The translations under genes and the position numbers were made by a program. This document shows positions 8,984 through 16,134 of a stretch of 20,913 nucleotides of DNA, in pieces. Every line of letters starts with the position of its first letter. Positions within the stretch are counted from its first letter, which is position 1. The notes beneath the pieces were generated by a model. It had not been told where the DNA came from, searched no databases, and worked only from the letters and a program-made list of their open reading frames with translations. The DNA is from JBDZVM01 sp040255675 (GTDB lineage Bacteria; Actinomycetota; Actinomycetes; Acidothermales; Acidothermaceae): assembly GCA_040255675.1 (NCBI GenBank), contig JBDZVM010000058.1, forward strand, positions 1 to 20,913, read 5' to 3'.

Positions 8984-9437
8984 CTACCGAAACCCCCACA
9001 TATCACACTAAGTTGAGACAACGATGCCCGTGACCGAAGCTCCGCCCGTCGAGGCACCTCAAATGTCCGCGGCACGGCCATCTGGAGCAGACCTGTCGAA
9101 ATTCGCTTTTTTGATCACACGGCAGTACCACGATGGTAGCCGAGCGTTGCCTAAGGCGCGTTTTGTTCAGGGTTGGACGGCCGCTAACTAGCTCATATCC
9201 ACCCGTTCGGTCAAGGCGCCGTGCCGAACGGGTGGCGCGGCTTTCGGCTGAACGGCGTAAGCAGCCAGCGCATACGGCGCAAGCGCCCGAGGTGCATACG
9301 GCGCACGTCGTTTACGCCACACGCGCGCGGCCCGCGTCGTCCGTGCACACCCGCGCGACTCCGTCTGCGCTGAGGTCGCGCTCGTGCGACCATGGGCGGG
9401 CGGTATTGCATAGGGCAACTGTGATGAAAGGCAAAGA
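8984..9437. promoter_or_regulatory. Divergent intergenic region between the two polysaccharide operons
   Basis: 454 nt with no convincing gene, separating divergent operons; promoters for both must lie here or inside. An open frame at 9133-9441 (plus) is Arg/Ala-rich with no recognisable domain and looks like chance. Visible elements are the inverted repeat at 9199-9235, an AT-rich patch with six T at about 9107-9112, and three imperfect iterations beginning ACGGCG at 9252, 9274 and 9298. The last two carry an identical 12-mer GCATACGGCGCA at 9270-9281 and 9294-9305. No clear -35/-10 pair could be assigned. Confidence 0.6.
9199..9235. repeat. Perfect 12-bp inverted repeat, possible operator or hairpin
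   Basis: The arms CCACCCGTTCGG (9199-9210) and CCGAACGGGTGG (9224-9235) are exact reverse complements separated by 13 nt that contain GGCGCC near the centre. No T-tract follows on either strand, so it is not a typical intrinsic terminator. Its place between divergent operons suits a regulator-binding site or a structured 5' leader. The protein that might bind is unknown. Confidence 0.7.
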
Positions 9438-10292
9438 TTGACCCAGGATTCGATCGCCGTGACCGTCGACCTGCCACGCGAAGCCTTGTTCCGCCGGCAC
9501 CTGCGGCCCGGCAAGATGATGGCCGATCTTTGGGCGAGCAGAGAGGCCGTTCGCAGCCTTGCCGAGCGCGACTGGCGCGCGCGCTACAAGCAGGCGGTGC
9601 TCGGCCTCGCGTGGGCCGTGCTCACCCCTGTCATGTTGATGCTCATCTTCACCCTGGTTTTCAAGCACGGCGCGAAGGTCGAGACCGACGGCATGCCGTA
9701 TCCGCTGTTCGCCTATCTCGGCTTGCTGCCGTGGACGTTGTTCTCGACGTCCGTCTCACAAGGAGTGCTGGCGATCGTCGGCAACAACGCCCTGCTCAAC
9801 AAGGTGTACTTCCCTCGCGAGGTGTTCGCGATCGCGAAAGTGCTCGTCGCGCTCATCGACATGGCGATCGCCATGACCGTGTTGTTTCTGCTTTTCGGCA
9901 TCAACACCTTCATGCCGCGGCCGACGAGCTATTGGGCGATTCCGATGCTGCTCATCATGCTCGCCTTCGCGCTGGGCGTATCGATTTTCATGTCCGGGGT
10001 TTCGGTCTACCTGCGAGACATCCGGCAAGCGATCCCCATCATCTTGCAGCTCGGCCTGTTCATCACGCCGGTTGCCTACGACCTGAGCTACATTCCCGCT
10101 TCGGTGCGCGGCATTTACGTCGCCATAAATCCGCTGGGTGGGGTGATCGATGGTTTGCGGCGAAGCGTCTTGCTCGGTGAGGCGCCTCATCTCGGCATCA
10201 CGGTGATCGCCGCCTGCAGCGCCGCGGTTTATCTCGTCGGCGGTTACGCCCTGTTCAAGCGTATGGAAAAGGGGCTGGCCGATGTTGCCTAA
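9438..10292 (+). CDS. wzm: ABC-2 type polysaccharide export permease (Wzm)
   Basis: A 284-residue inner-membrane permease that forms the channel for a lipid-linked polysaccharide, partnered with the ATPase encoded next. Six hydrophobic segments are visible. Family features are the cytoplasmic amphipathic lead-in ending RDWRARYKQAVLG before TM1, NKVYFPREVF between TM2 and TM3, and the late NPLGGVIDGLRRSVL. The start is probably TTG at 9438, preceded by GAAAGG at 9426-9431 with 6 nt spacing. The next in-frame ATGs (residues 27-28) would give a shorter but still plausible N-terminus, so the start is uncertain. It overlaps the ATPase gene by 11 nt. First gene of the plus-strand operon. Confidence 0.94.
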   Translation: MTQDSIAVTVDLPREALFRRHLRPGKMMADLWASREAVRSLAERDWRARYKQAVLGLAWAVLTPVMLMLIFTLVFKHGAKVETDGMPYPLFAYLGLLPWTLFSTSVSQGVLAIVGNNALLNKVYFPREVFAIAKVLVALIDMAIAMTVLFLLFGINTFMPRPTSYWAIPMLLIMLAFALGVSIFMSGVSVYLRDIRQAIPIILQLGLFITPVAYDLSYIPASVRGIYVAINPLGGVIDGLRRSVLLGEAPHLGITVIAACSAAVYLVGGYALFKRMEKGLADVA

Positions 10293-11460
10293 CGGGGCGA
10301 TCGACGTAAGCCACGTCTACAAGCGGTTTCACGCTGACAAGCGTCGAGCCTTGTTGCGCGACCAGATTCAGATACTGCGCAACCGGGTCGTGCGGCAGAC
10401 GCGACCTAAATGGCGGTGGGTGCTGCGCGACATCGACTTCAAAGTCGAGGCGGGTGAAGCGGTCGGCCTTATCGGCACCAACGGTTCCGGCAAGTCAACG
10501 CTGCTCAAAATGCTCAACCAGATCATGTTTCCTTACGCTGGCCATATCGACGTCGGCGGCCGCATCGGAGCGTTGATCGAGGTGCGTTCGGGCATCCACC
10601 CCGATTTGAGCGGTCGCGAAAACACCTTCCTGTACGGCTCGCTGCTGGGCTTGCCTCGGCGCGAAGTCGCGGCGAGGTTCGACGAAATCGTCGAGTTCGC
10701 CGAGCTCACCGACTCGATCGACAGGCAGGTCAAGTTCTATTCAAGCGGCATGCAGATGCGGCTTGGGTTTGCGATCGCCGCGTTTCTCGAGCCCGAGGTG
10801 CTGCTGGTCGACGAAGTGCTCGCGGTCGGTGACGCGCCCTTCCAGCAAAAATGCCTCGAGCGTATGCGGCAAGTGCTCGAGGCGGGCACCACGTTGGTGC
10901 TGGTCACCCACGACCTCACAGCCTTCGAGGCCACCACGCAGCGCGGCATTTGGCTGAAGGACGGCGTGGTTGCCATGGACGCTCCGATTCGGCAGACGCT
11001 TTCGGCCTATCGCGACTTCATCGAGACGTATGCCGTGTCGAGTGCGGCGGATTCCGGGCCGGTGCGCATCACCAAGGTTTCGGTGTCGGCCGCCGAAGGC
11101 GGTCACGTGCGGGCCGACGCGCCCGTCGCCGTCCGGCTTGTCGTCGATTGCGACGAAGCGGTCGACGCCAATCTTTACCTTGGCATCAGCGAAGGCGCGG
11201 CAACTCCCGTCTTCACAGTTTCCGACGAAGCGCACCTTCCCGTGGGTGAGTCGCGCATCGACTGCCGGCTCGAGCAATTGCCGCTGGCTCGTGGCAGATA
11301 CGCGTTGTGGGGTGGCGTTTACACGACGTCCGGCAAGAGCTTGGCCGAATGGCGCCCGCTGCTGACGTTCGACGTTTCGGGCGCCGAACTCGGCTCGGCG
11401 CCTCGCGCGGTCGCTCGCCTGGCGCCCATCGTCATCGGCGCGAGGTGGGAGCATTCGTGA
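10282..11460 (+). CDS. wzt: ABC transporter ATP-binding protein with C-terminal carbohydrate-binding domain (Wzt)
   Basis: A 392-residue ATPase that drives export of a finished or growing polysaccharide with Wzm. The nucleotide-binding domain has Walker A GTNGSGKS (65-72), signature YSSGMQMR (153-160), Walker B VLLVDE (173-178) and H-loop His210 in VTHD. From about residue 258 to the end there is a second beta-rich domain, typical of Wzt_C modules that recognise a specific terminal modification of the glycan before export. Its presence suggests the polymer bears a recognisable cap or end structure rather than being exported blindly (family knowledge). The ATG at 10282 overlaps the permease end; the TGA overlaps the GTG of the deacetylase. 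Confidence 0.95.
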   Translation: MLPNGAIDVSHVYKRFHADKRRALLRDQIQILRNRVVRQTRPKWRWVLRDIDFKVEAGEAVGLIGTNGSGKSTLLKMLNQIMFPYAGHIDVGGRIGALIEVRSGIHPDLSGRENTFLYGSLLGLPRREVAARFDEIVEFAELTDSIDRQVKFYSSGMQMRLGFAIAAFLEPEVLLVDEVLAVGDAPFQQKCLERMRQVLEAGTTLVLVTHDLTAFEATTQRGIWLKDGVVAMDAPIRQTLSAYRDFIETYAVSSAADSGPVRITKVSVSAAEGGHVRADAPVAVRLVVDCDEAVDANLYLGISEGAATPVFTVSDEAHLPVGESRIDCRLEQLPLARGRYALWGGVYTTSGKSLAEWRPLLTFDVSGAELGSAPRAVARLAPIVIGARWEHS

Positions 11461-12254
11461 CGTCAGACCTGCGGCGCACGATAAAGCGTGGCCTGGCTCG
11501 CTTGCCTGAGCGCGGCAGTGCCGGCGGCGCCACGCTGCTCATCTACCACCGGGTTGGCGGCGGTTCCGCCGACGAGCGCGACCTCTCCGTGGCCGAGTTC
11601 GAGAAGCAGGTAGAAGAACTATCGTGGCACGATGTCGTTTCACTCGACGCTGCCGTCGATCGGCTGGAGAAGGGCGACGCGTCGCCGTCCGTCGTCTTGA
11701 CTTTTGACGACGGTTTCGCCGACGTCTACGACCATGCGTGGCCGATGCTGAAGGCCCACGGTCTGCCGTTCACGATTTATCTCTCGACTGCCTACGTCGG
11801 TGGCACGATGCATTGGGACGGCTCGACGGCCAAGGCCGCCGGTCCTGGGCTCACGTGGCCCCAGCTCGACGAGATGGTCTCGAGCGGGCTCTGCCTTGTC
11901 GCGAACCACACGCACACGCACGCTCGCCCCGAAAAGCTCGACCCTGCCGAACTCGATACATGCAACGAGCTGATCGAGAAACACCTTGGCGTCAAAGCGG
12001 CCCACTTCACCTACACGTGGGGCATTCCCGTGCCGTCGATGGAGGCCGAGCTACGGTCTCGCTTTCGCAGCGCCAGCACCGGTCAGCTGGGGCGCAACCT
12101 GCCGGGTGCGGATTTGCTGCGGCTTCGACGGGTGCCGGTTCGAAACACCGACCCGATCGAGTTTTTCAAAGCCAAGCTGACCGGCTCGTTGCGTGCCGAG
12201 CGCGTCTATTCGGCGATTGTCGCCGGCGCCAAGCGGGCGGGCGCGCATGCCTGA
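11457..12254 (+). CDS. Polysaccharide deacetylase family protein (NodB homology, CE4)
   Basis: A 265-residue metal-dependent deacetylase of carbohydrate-esterase family 4. It shows the opening strand TLLIYHRV (residues 26-33), the catalytic/metal motif TFDDG (82-86), and the metal-binding histidines in NHTHTH (His151 and His155, spaced H-x3-H). There is no clear signal peptide, so it may act on a lipid-linked or cytoplasmic-face intermediate rather than outside the cell (inference). A longer frame opening at 11307 lies inside the ATPase gene; the GTG at 11457, overlapping the ATPase TGA as GTGA, is the likely start. It overlaps the next glycosyltransferase by 8 nt. The substrate is probably an N-acetylated sugar of this polymer. 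Confidence 0.9.
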   Translation: MTSDLRRTIKRGLARLPERGSAGGATLLIYHRVGGGSADERDLSVAEFEKQVEELSWHDVVSLDAAVDRLEKGDASPSVVLTFDDGFADVYDHAWPMLKAHGLPFTIYLSTAYVGGTMHWDGSTAKAAGPGLTWPQLDEMVSSGLCLVANHTHTHARPEKLDPAELDTCNELIEKHLGVKAAHFTYTWGIPVPSMEAELRSRFRSASTGQLGRNLPGADLLRLRRVPVRNTDPIEFFKAKLTGSLRAERVYSAIVAGAKRAGAHA

Positions 12255-13416
12255 GGTCGACCCGCTCCCTTTGCGGCGCGCTGACGGAAAACCCTTGCGC
12301 GTCGGCCATCTCACCACGGTCGACATGAGCTTGGCGTTGCTGCTCGGCACCGAGTTGGCCTACGACGTCGAATGTGGCTTCGAGGTTTTCGGGCTCTCCG
12401 CGCCAGGTTCGTACGTCGAGCGGGTCGAAAAACTTGGTGTGCGGCACGTCGCGTTGCCGGCGCTCACCCGCAGCTGGGACGTCGCCTCAGACCTGCGGGC
12501 CATGCGCGAATTGCGGGCCACTTTGGCGAAGCTCGACCTTGACGTCTTGCACACGCACAATCCCAAAACCGGTGTGATCGGGCGGGTGCTCGGCCGGGTC
12601 GCTCGCGTGCCCGCGGTGGTGAATACCTGCCACGGCCTGTGGATCAGGCCGGAGGATCCGTTCGCCAAGAAGGCGTTCGTTCTCGGCAGCGAAGCATTCG
12701 CCGCCGCTTTTTCTCACGCCGAGCTCTATCAGAATGGCGTCGACCGTCAGACGTTGCGCAGGTTCGTGCCGGCGTGGCGAAGCCGAGTCGCCGGCAATGG
12801 CGTCGACCTCGACAAGTTTCGTTTCGACGCCGACGGCCGTGAGAAGCTGCGTGCCGAGTGGGGCGTCGCGCCTGACGAGCTGGTCGTCGGTGGTGTCGGG
12901 CGCCGCGTTGCCGAAAAGGGCATTCGCGAGTTCGCCGCCGCCGCTCGGGCGCTGGCCGGCAAAGCACGCTTCGTCTGGGTAGGGCCGAGCGACGACGACA
13001 AAGCAGACGCGCTCGACGCCGTCGACGGTCTCGAATTCGTCGGTGCCTACGACGACATGCCCGCCGTCTATTCCGCGTTTGACGTTTTCGTTTTGCCTTC
13101 TTACCGCGAGGGTTTTTCCCGCTCGGGTATGGAGGCAGCGGCCTGCGGGCGTCCGATGATTCTCACCGACATTCGCGGCTGCCGCGAAATCGGAACGCAC
13201 GACGAGCACCTGCTGCTGGTGCCGCCTCGTGAGGAGGCGCCGCTTGCCGACGCGATGCGAAGGCTCCTCGACGACCCCGCGTTGCGTGGCCGGCTGGCCG
13301 AAGCTGCCCGTGTTCGCGCTCGGCAAGAGTTCGACCAGCGTCGGGTTGCGCAATTGTCGGTGCGCACGTATCAAGCGGTCGCCCGCAAGCGCGGTCTGGG
13401 CTGGAAGGTCGCGTGA
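12247..13416 (+). CDS. Glycosyltransferase family 4
   Basis: A 389-residue GT-B fold retaining glycosyltransferase. The N-terminal half contains DVLHTHNPKTGVIGR (99-113) and VNTCHG (125-130). The C-terminal nucleotide-sugar half has AGNGVDLDKF (182-191), VGRRVAEKG (217-225) and the E-x7-E motif REGFSRSGMEAAACGRP with Glu288 and Glu296. The sequence resembles glycosyltransferases that follow the initiating phosphoglycosyl transferase in capsule clusters. An earlier in-frame ATG at 12193 overlaps the deacetylase by more than 60 nt and adds a basic tail; the ATG at 12247 fits the operon spacing better. The donor sugar is unknown. Confidence 0.92.
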   Translation: MPEVDPLPLRRADGKPLRVGHLTTVDMSLALLLGTELAYDVECGFEVFGLSAPGSYVERVEKLGVRHVALPALTRSWDVASDLRAMRELRATLAKLDLDVLHTHNPKTGVIGRVLGRVARVPAVVNTCHGLWIRPEDPFAKKAFVLGSEAFAAAFSHAELYQNGVDRQTLRRFVPAWRSRVAGNGVDLDKFRFDADGREKLRAEWGVAPDELVVGGVGRRVAEKGIREFAAAARALAGKARFVWVGPSDDDKADALDAVDGLEFVGAYDDMPAVYSAFDVFVLPSYREGFSRSGMEAAACGRPMILTDIRGCREIGTHDEHLLLVPPREEAPLADAMRRLLDDPALRGRLAEAARVRARQEFDQRRVAQLSVRTYQAVARKRGLGWKVA

Positions 13417-14048
13417 TGTCTCGCCGTCCGGTTCAACGATTCATCGACGTGGTTGTGGCGCTCGCGGCCGGGGTTGTGCTGCTGCCGGTCGTGCTCGTGA
13501 TCGCGCTGTTCGTGCGGGTGAAGCTTGGCACGCCGGTGTTGTTTCGCCAGACCAGAACAGGCCTTCGTGGCAAGGAATTCTCGATCGTGAAGTTCCGCAC
13601 GATGCGCCCGATGACGTACGACGGGCAGCCCGACAACGAGCGTGACACGCCGCTCGGCAATCGACTTCGCTCGACGAGTCTCGACGAGTTGCCGCAGCTG
13701 TGGAACGTGCTGCGCGGTGATATGAGCTTGATCGGTCCGCGGCCGACTCTGCCTGAGCAGGTGGTGCATTATTCGGCGCGGCAACGCGGTCGGCTGGCGA
13801 TTCGGCCAGGGCTTACCGGATGGGCGCAGGTCAACGGCCGTAATTCGATTAGCTGGCCCGAGCGCATCGAACTCGATTTGTGGTACATCGAGAACCGCTC
13901 GCTTCGGCTAGACGCGCGCATCGTCGCGCGCACGCTGATGCGCTTAATAAAACCCGAAGGCATCTTGGGCGAAGGCGGCGTGAACCCGGGCTTTCCGCAG
14001 CCGCAAGACCATCAACAACGTGATCACGAAACAATTGTGCCGTCATAG
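13416..14048 (+). CDS. Undecaprenyl-phosphate sugar phosphotransferase, small PglC-like bacterial sugar transferase
   Basis: A 210-residue monotopic phosphoglycosyl transferase that starts repeat-unit synthesis by moving a sugar-1-phosphate from UDP-sugar to undecaprenyl phosphate at the inner membrane. It has one N-terminal re-entrant hydrophobic helix (about 12-33), KFRTM (59-63), the catalytic Asp-Glu pair (Asp90-Glu91) in LDELPQLWNVLRGDMSLIGPRP, and RPGLTGWAQVNGR (130-142). It lacks the extra N-terminal helices of WcaJ-type enzymes. The ATG at 13416 overlaps the upstream TGA by one base; a GTG 3 nt earlier is possible. The last nine residues (RDHETIVPS) and the stop are encoded inside repeat copy 1, so the native C-terminus may have been replaced. 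Confidence 0.94.
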   Translation: MSRRPVQRFIDVVVALAAGVVLLPVVLVIALFVRVKLGTPVLFRQTRTGLRGKEFSIVKFRTMRPMTYDGQPDNERDTPLGNRLRSTSLDELPQLWNVLRGDMSLIGPRPTLPEQVVHYSARQRGRLAIRPGLTGWAQVNGRNSISWPERIELDLWYIENRSLRLDARIVARTLMRLIKPEGILGEGGVNPGFPQPQDHQQRDHETIVPS

Positions 14049-14074
14049 CGGCACTTTTCCTTCGCGATCACGCG
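14020..14074 (+). repeat. 55-bp palindromic repeat, copy 1
   Basis: A nested palindrome. The outer arms are GTGATCACGAA and TTCGCGATCAC. The inner stem GTGCCG/CGGCAC (14037-14042 with 14049-14054) has loop TCATAG and is followed by TTTT. It aligns without gaps to 15093-15147 in the same orientation, 49 of 55 positions identical; four of the six differences are in the loop. It contains the stop codon of the phosphoglycosyl transferase gene. Confidence 0.93.
14037..14058 (+). terminator. Possible intrinsic terminator of the plus-strand operon (inside repeat copy 1)
   Basis: A 6-bp perfect stem GTGCCG/CGGCAC with a 6-nt loop, followed by TTTTCCTT. It is in the right place to end the operon, with the TAG stop codon in its loop. 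The U-tract is short, so termination strength is uncertain. Confidence 0.5.
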
Positions 14075-14105
14075 TATCCACAGGCTCGCCCCACGACACC
14101 TTCTC

Positions 14106-14111
14106 TATGCT
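14106..14111 (+). promoter_or_regulatory. Probable -10 element for a leaderless transcript of the AbiEi/DUF559 gene
   Basis: TATGCT fits the TAnnnT -10 pattern and ends 5 nt before the ATG at 14117, a spacing that puts transcription start at or beside the start codon. No good ribosome site precedes the ATG. No convincing -35 box was seen. Confidence 0.4.
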
Positions 14112-14116
14112 CGACG

Positions 14117-15088
14117 ATGAAGAGCATGAACCTCGCCGCCATCCGCCAGCTTTACCGGACGCTCGACGAACTGCTTCGTGAGCAGGAGCGGGTCATATCA
14201 CGCAAGCAATTGTTAGCTGCGGGCGTCAGTTACAAGTATGCGATCATGCGGCTGCAGTCAGGCAGGTGGCAGCCCGGCTTCCCCGGCACCTACGTCACCC
14301 ACAACGGTGACGTGAGCTACCTGGCGCGGGTATGGTCGGCGCTGCTTTACGCGGGCGACGGTGCGATGGTAAGCCATGAGACTGCGGCGTTTCTGCACGA
14401 ACTCGTCGATCGCGCACCACGTGATGTGCACGTCACGGTGCCGTCGAGGCGACGTGTCGATGACCAGCCGGGCCTGGTCGTGCACCTGAGTAGCAGAGCG
14501 CCGGAGCAGGAGCAGTTCATGTCGATTCCGCCTCGCACGACGGTCGAGGAGACGGTACTCGACATCGCGGCCAAGAAGAAGCGGGCCGAGCATGTCGTCG
14601 GCGTGCTGACGAACGCGTGTCAACGGCGCAAGACTGCACCCGTACGGCTTCGGGCCGCATTGGCATTGCGTAAGAAAATGCCGCACCGCGCGTTGATCGA
14701 CGAGACACTCATCGCGATTGCCGAAGGAGTGCATTCGGTGCTCGAATGGCGTTATCGACGCGACGTCGAACAGTGCCACGAGCTTCCCAAGCCAACCCGT
14801 CAACGCCCTCGCCGACGTGACGGTAAACGCGAATTCCTCGATGTCGGTTACGAAGAGTACGGCGTCATCGTCGAGTTGGATGGCGAGGAATATCACGATT
14901 CCAAGCAACGAGCACGCGATCGAGCACGGGATCGTGCCGCGGCGGTACGCGGCGAGGTAACCCTTCGCTATACCTGGCGCGACATCGTGTTGCGGCCGTG
15001 TGAGGTGGCGGCCGAAATCGCAGCCGTCTTGAAGACGCGCGGTTGGAAAGGGGAGTTACGCTCATGCCGCCGGTGCCGACGACACTAA
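14117..15088 (+). CDS. AbiEi-like winged-helix protein fused to a DUF559/Vsr-like nuclease-fold domain (orphan)
   Basis: A 323-residue protein of a type frequent in actinobacteria and usually labelled 'type IV toxin-antitoxin AbiEi family antitoxin domain' or 'DUF559 domain'. Residues ~24-62 form the winged helix (ISRKQLLAAGVSYKYAIMRL, then a GRWQPGFPGTYV wing). The middle part has a VSHETAAFLHEL helix. The C-terminal part resembles a PD-(D/E)xK fold: Glu210 in VLEWRYRRDVE, Asp242 in FLDVGY, Glu253 in IVELDGEEYH, and a final RYTWRDIV...PCEVAAEI segment. No AbiEii nucleotidyltransferase toxin gene is adjacent. It lies between two 55-bp palindromic repeats and splits polysaccharide genes, so recent insertion is plausible. 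Its 3' end overlaps the convergent gene by 4 nt. Start: ATG 14117, or 14126 as an alternative. Confidence 0.82.
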   Translation: MKSMNLAAIRQLYRTLDELLREQERVISRKQLLAAGVSYKYAIMRLQSGRWQPGFPGTYVTHNGDVSYLARVWSALLYAGDGAMVSHETAAFLHELVDRAPRDVHVTVPSRRRVDDQPGLVVHLSSRAPEQEQFMSIPPRTTVEETVLDIAAKKKRAEHVVGVLTNACQRRKTAPVRLRAALALRKKMPHRALIDETLIAIAEGVHSVLEWRYRRDVEQCHELPKPTRQRPRRRDGKREFLDVGYEEYGVIVELDGEEYHDSKQRARDRARDRAAAVRGEVTLRYTWRDIVLRPCEVAAEIAAVLKTRGWKGELRSCRRCRRH

Positions 15089-16128
15089 CTCAGTGATCGC
15101 GAAACAAATGTGCCGCTATGACGGCACTTTTCCTTCGCGATCACGCGAAAGTGGGGCACTGACGACGTGGCGGCTCCCGCCAATGCCGCCACCACCACGG
15201 GCACCGCGACGAAATCGACGACGTAGTCGATGCTCGCCTGCACGAGTAGCGCGCCCAACGCCCAAGACCCGGCGACGGCAACGGCGTCGAAGCGGCGGCG
15301 CATCACGAGCCACCAGCCGGCGCCCACCGCGCCGACAAGCAGCACCAGCCCGACAATGCCCTGATCGCTCGCCTGTTGCAGCCACACCGAATGCGCCCAC
15401 CGCGCGTCGGCGTCGGCTCGCGCGGTGGGGCTGGCGGTAGCGAAGCCGCCCGGCCCCACGCCGGCCACGGGGTGCTCGCGCACGATCACCAGCGCGTCGT
15501 GCCACAACGCGGCTCGCCGTTCGCTCAGCGCCTGGTCGGCAAGATGGACGACGGCGGGTTGCACCCGCGCGCCGCGCTCGAACGACGCGCCGACCGCAAG
15601 CGTGAACACGAACGCCATCCCGACCACCACGGGCGCGGCGAACATCATGGCTCGCCGCCAGCGCGGGCCCGCGAACACGGCGGCGGCCCCGACCGCGAAC
15701 GTCACGAGGGCGGCGGCGAACGCCGCTTTCGATTGTGTCGCGACGCACACGCCCAAAAAGCCGAAGGCCGCGACGGCACCCAAGACCCGAAGCGCTCGAG
15801 ACACCGGCAACGCGAGCAGCAAGGTTCCGGCCGCGACGCCGGCCGCGGCGAAGGCGCCGTCCGCGTTGCCGTAGTGCAGCGGCGGAGCGAGCGCGCGCCC
15901 GCTGAGCGAGCCCGGCGAAAGGGCGAACGACAAGGCGACGGCAACCATTACAAGGACGGCGACCAGCCACGCGAAGCGTCGTCCGATCAAAGATCCGACG
16001 AGCCACGCGGCGAGCACGGCCAAGGCTCGGAGCGAGTAAGTGCCCGCGTGGGGGCCGGAGAGCTGCGCCCAGCCGATGGTCGCGAGGGCGAGCACGACGG
16101 CGATGACGGCGAGTCTGCGTGCGGGCAT
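15085..16128 (-). CDS. O-antigen ligase/polymerase family membrane protein (Wzy_C-like)
   Basis: A 347-residue polytopic membrane protein with about nine hydrophobic segments. The family signature is in the large late loop: LWHDALVIVREHPVAGVGPGGF, then RWAHSVWLQQASDQGIVGLVLL, matching the O-antigen ligase/Wzy_C pattern (HP-x-x-G-x-G-x-G...H-x-x-x-L...G). It would transfer or polymerise lipid-linked glycan outside the membrane. It is somewhat short for the family. The ATG at 16128 is preceded by TAAAGT, suggesting a leaderless message. The last 20 residues are read through repeat copy 2, and the stop overlaps the convergent AbiEi-like gene by 4 nt. Loss of the native C-terminus through repeat insertion is possible. 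Confidence 0.9.
   Translation of the reverse strand: MPARRLAVIAVVLALATIGWAQLSGPHAGTYSLRALAVLAAWLVGSLIGRRFAWLVAVLVMVAVALSFALSPGSLSGRALAPPLHYGNADGAFAAAGVAAGTLLLALPVSRALRVLGAVAAFGFLGVCVATQSKAAFAAALVTFAVGAAAVFAGPRWRRAMMFAAPVVVGMAFVFTLAVGASFERGARVQPAVVHLADQALSERRAALWHDALVIVREHPVAGVGPGGFATASPTARADADARWAHSVWLQQASDQGIVGLVLLVGAVGAGWWLVMRRRFDAVAVAGSWALGALLVQASIDYVVDFVAVPVVVAALAGAATSSVPHFRVIAKEKCRHSGTFVSRSLS
15093..15147 (+). repeat. 55-bp palindromic repeat, copy 2
   Basis: Same orientation as 14020-14074, 49 of 55 identical. The outer arms GTGATCGCGAA and TTCGCGATCAC are perfectly complementary here. The inner stem GTGCCG/CGGCAC (15110-15115 with 15122-15127) has loop CTATGA, the exact reverse complement of the loop in copy 1. 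It encodes residues ~328-345 of the O-antigen ligase-like protein on the minus strand. Confidence 0.93.
15110..15131 (+). terminator. Possible intrinsic terminator after the AbiEi/DUF559 gene (inside repeat copy 2)
   Basis: GTGCCG/CGGCAC stem with a 6-nt loop followed by TTTTCCTT, 22 nt after the TAA of the plus-strand gene. It also lies inside the coding end of the convergent minus-strand gene, where the U-tract would be absent in that direction. Confidence 0.45.
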
Positions 16129-16134
16129 AGCCGC

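Noticed and set aside
9090..9115. Short CGAAATTCG palindrome followed by six T as an intrinsic terminator
   Set aside because: The stem is only 4 bp and there is no upstream plus-strand gene to terminate.
9133..9441. A 102-codon plus-strand frame in the divergent spacer
   Set aside because: Low-complexity Arg/Ala/Thr composition, no ribosome site, no domain, and it crosses the inverted repeat and the wzm start.
14020..15147. An IS or transposon with its own transposase
   Set aside because: The enclosed gene has no transposase or recombinase features. The flanks are direct repeats with internal palindromes rather than terminal inverted repeats, and no target-site duplication could be identified.
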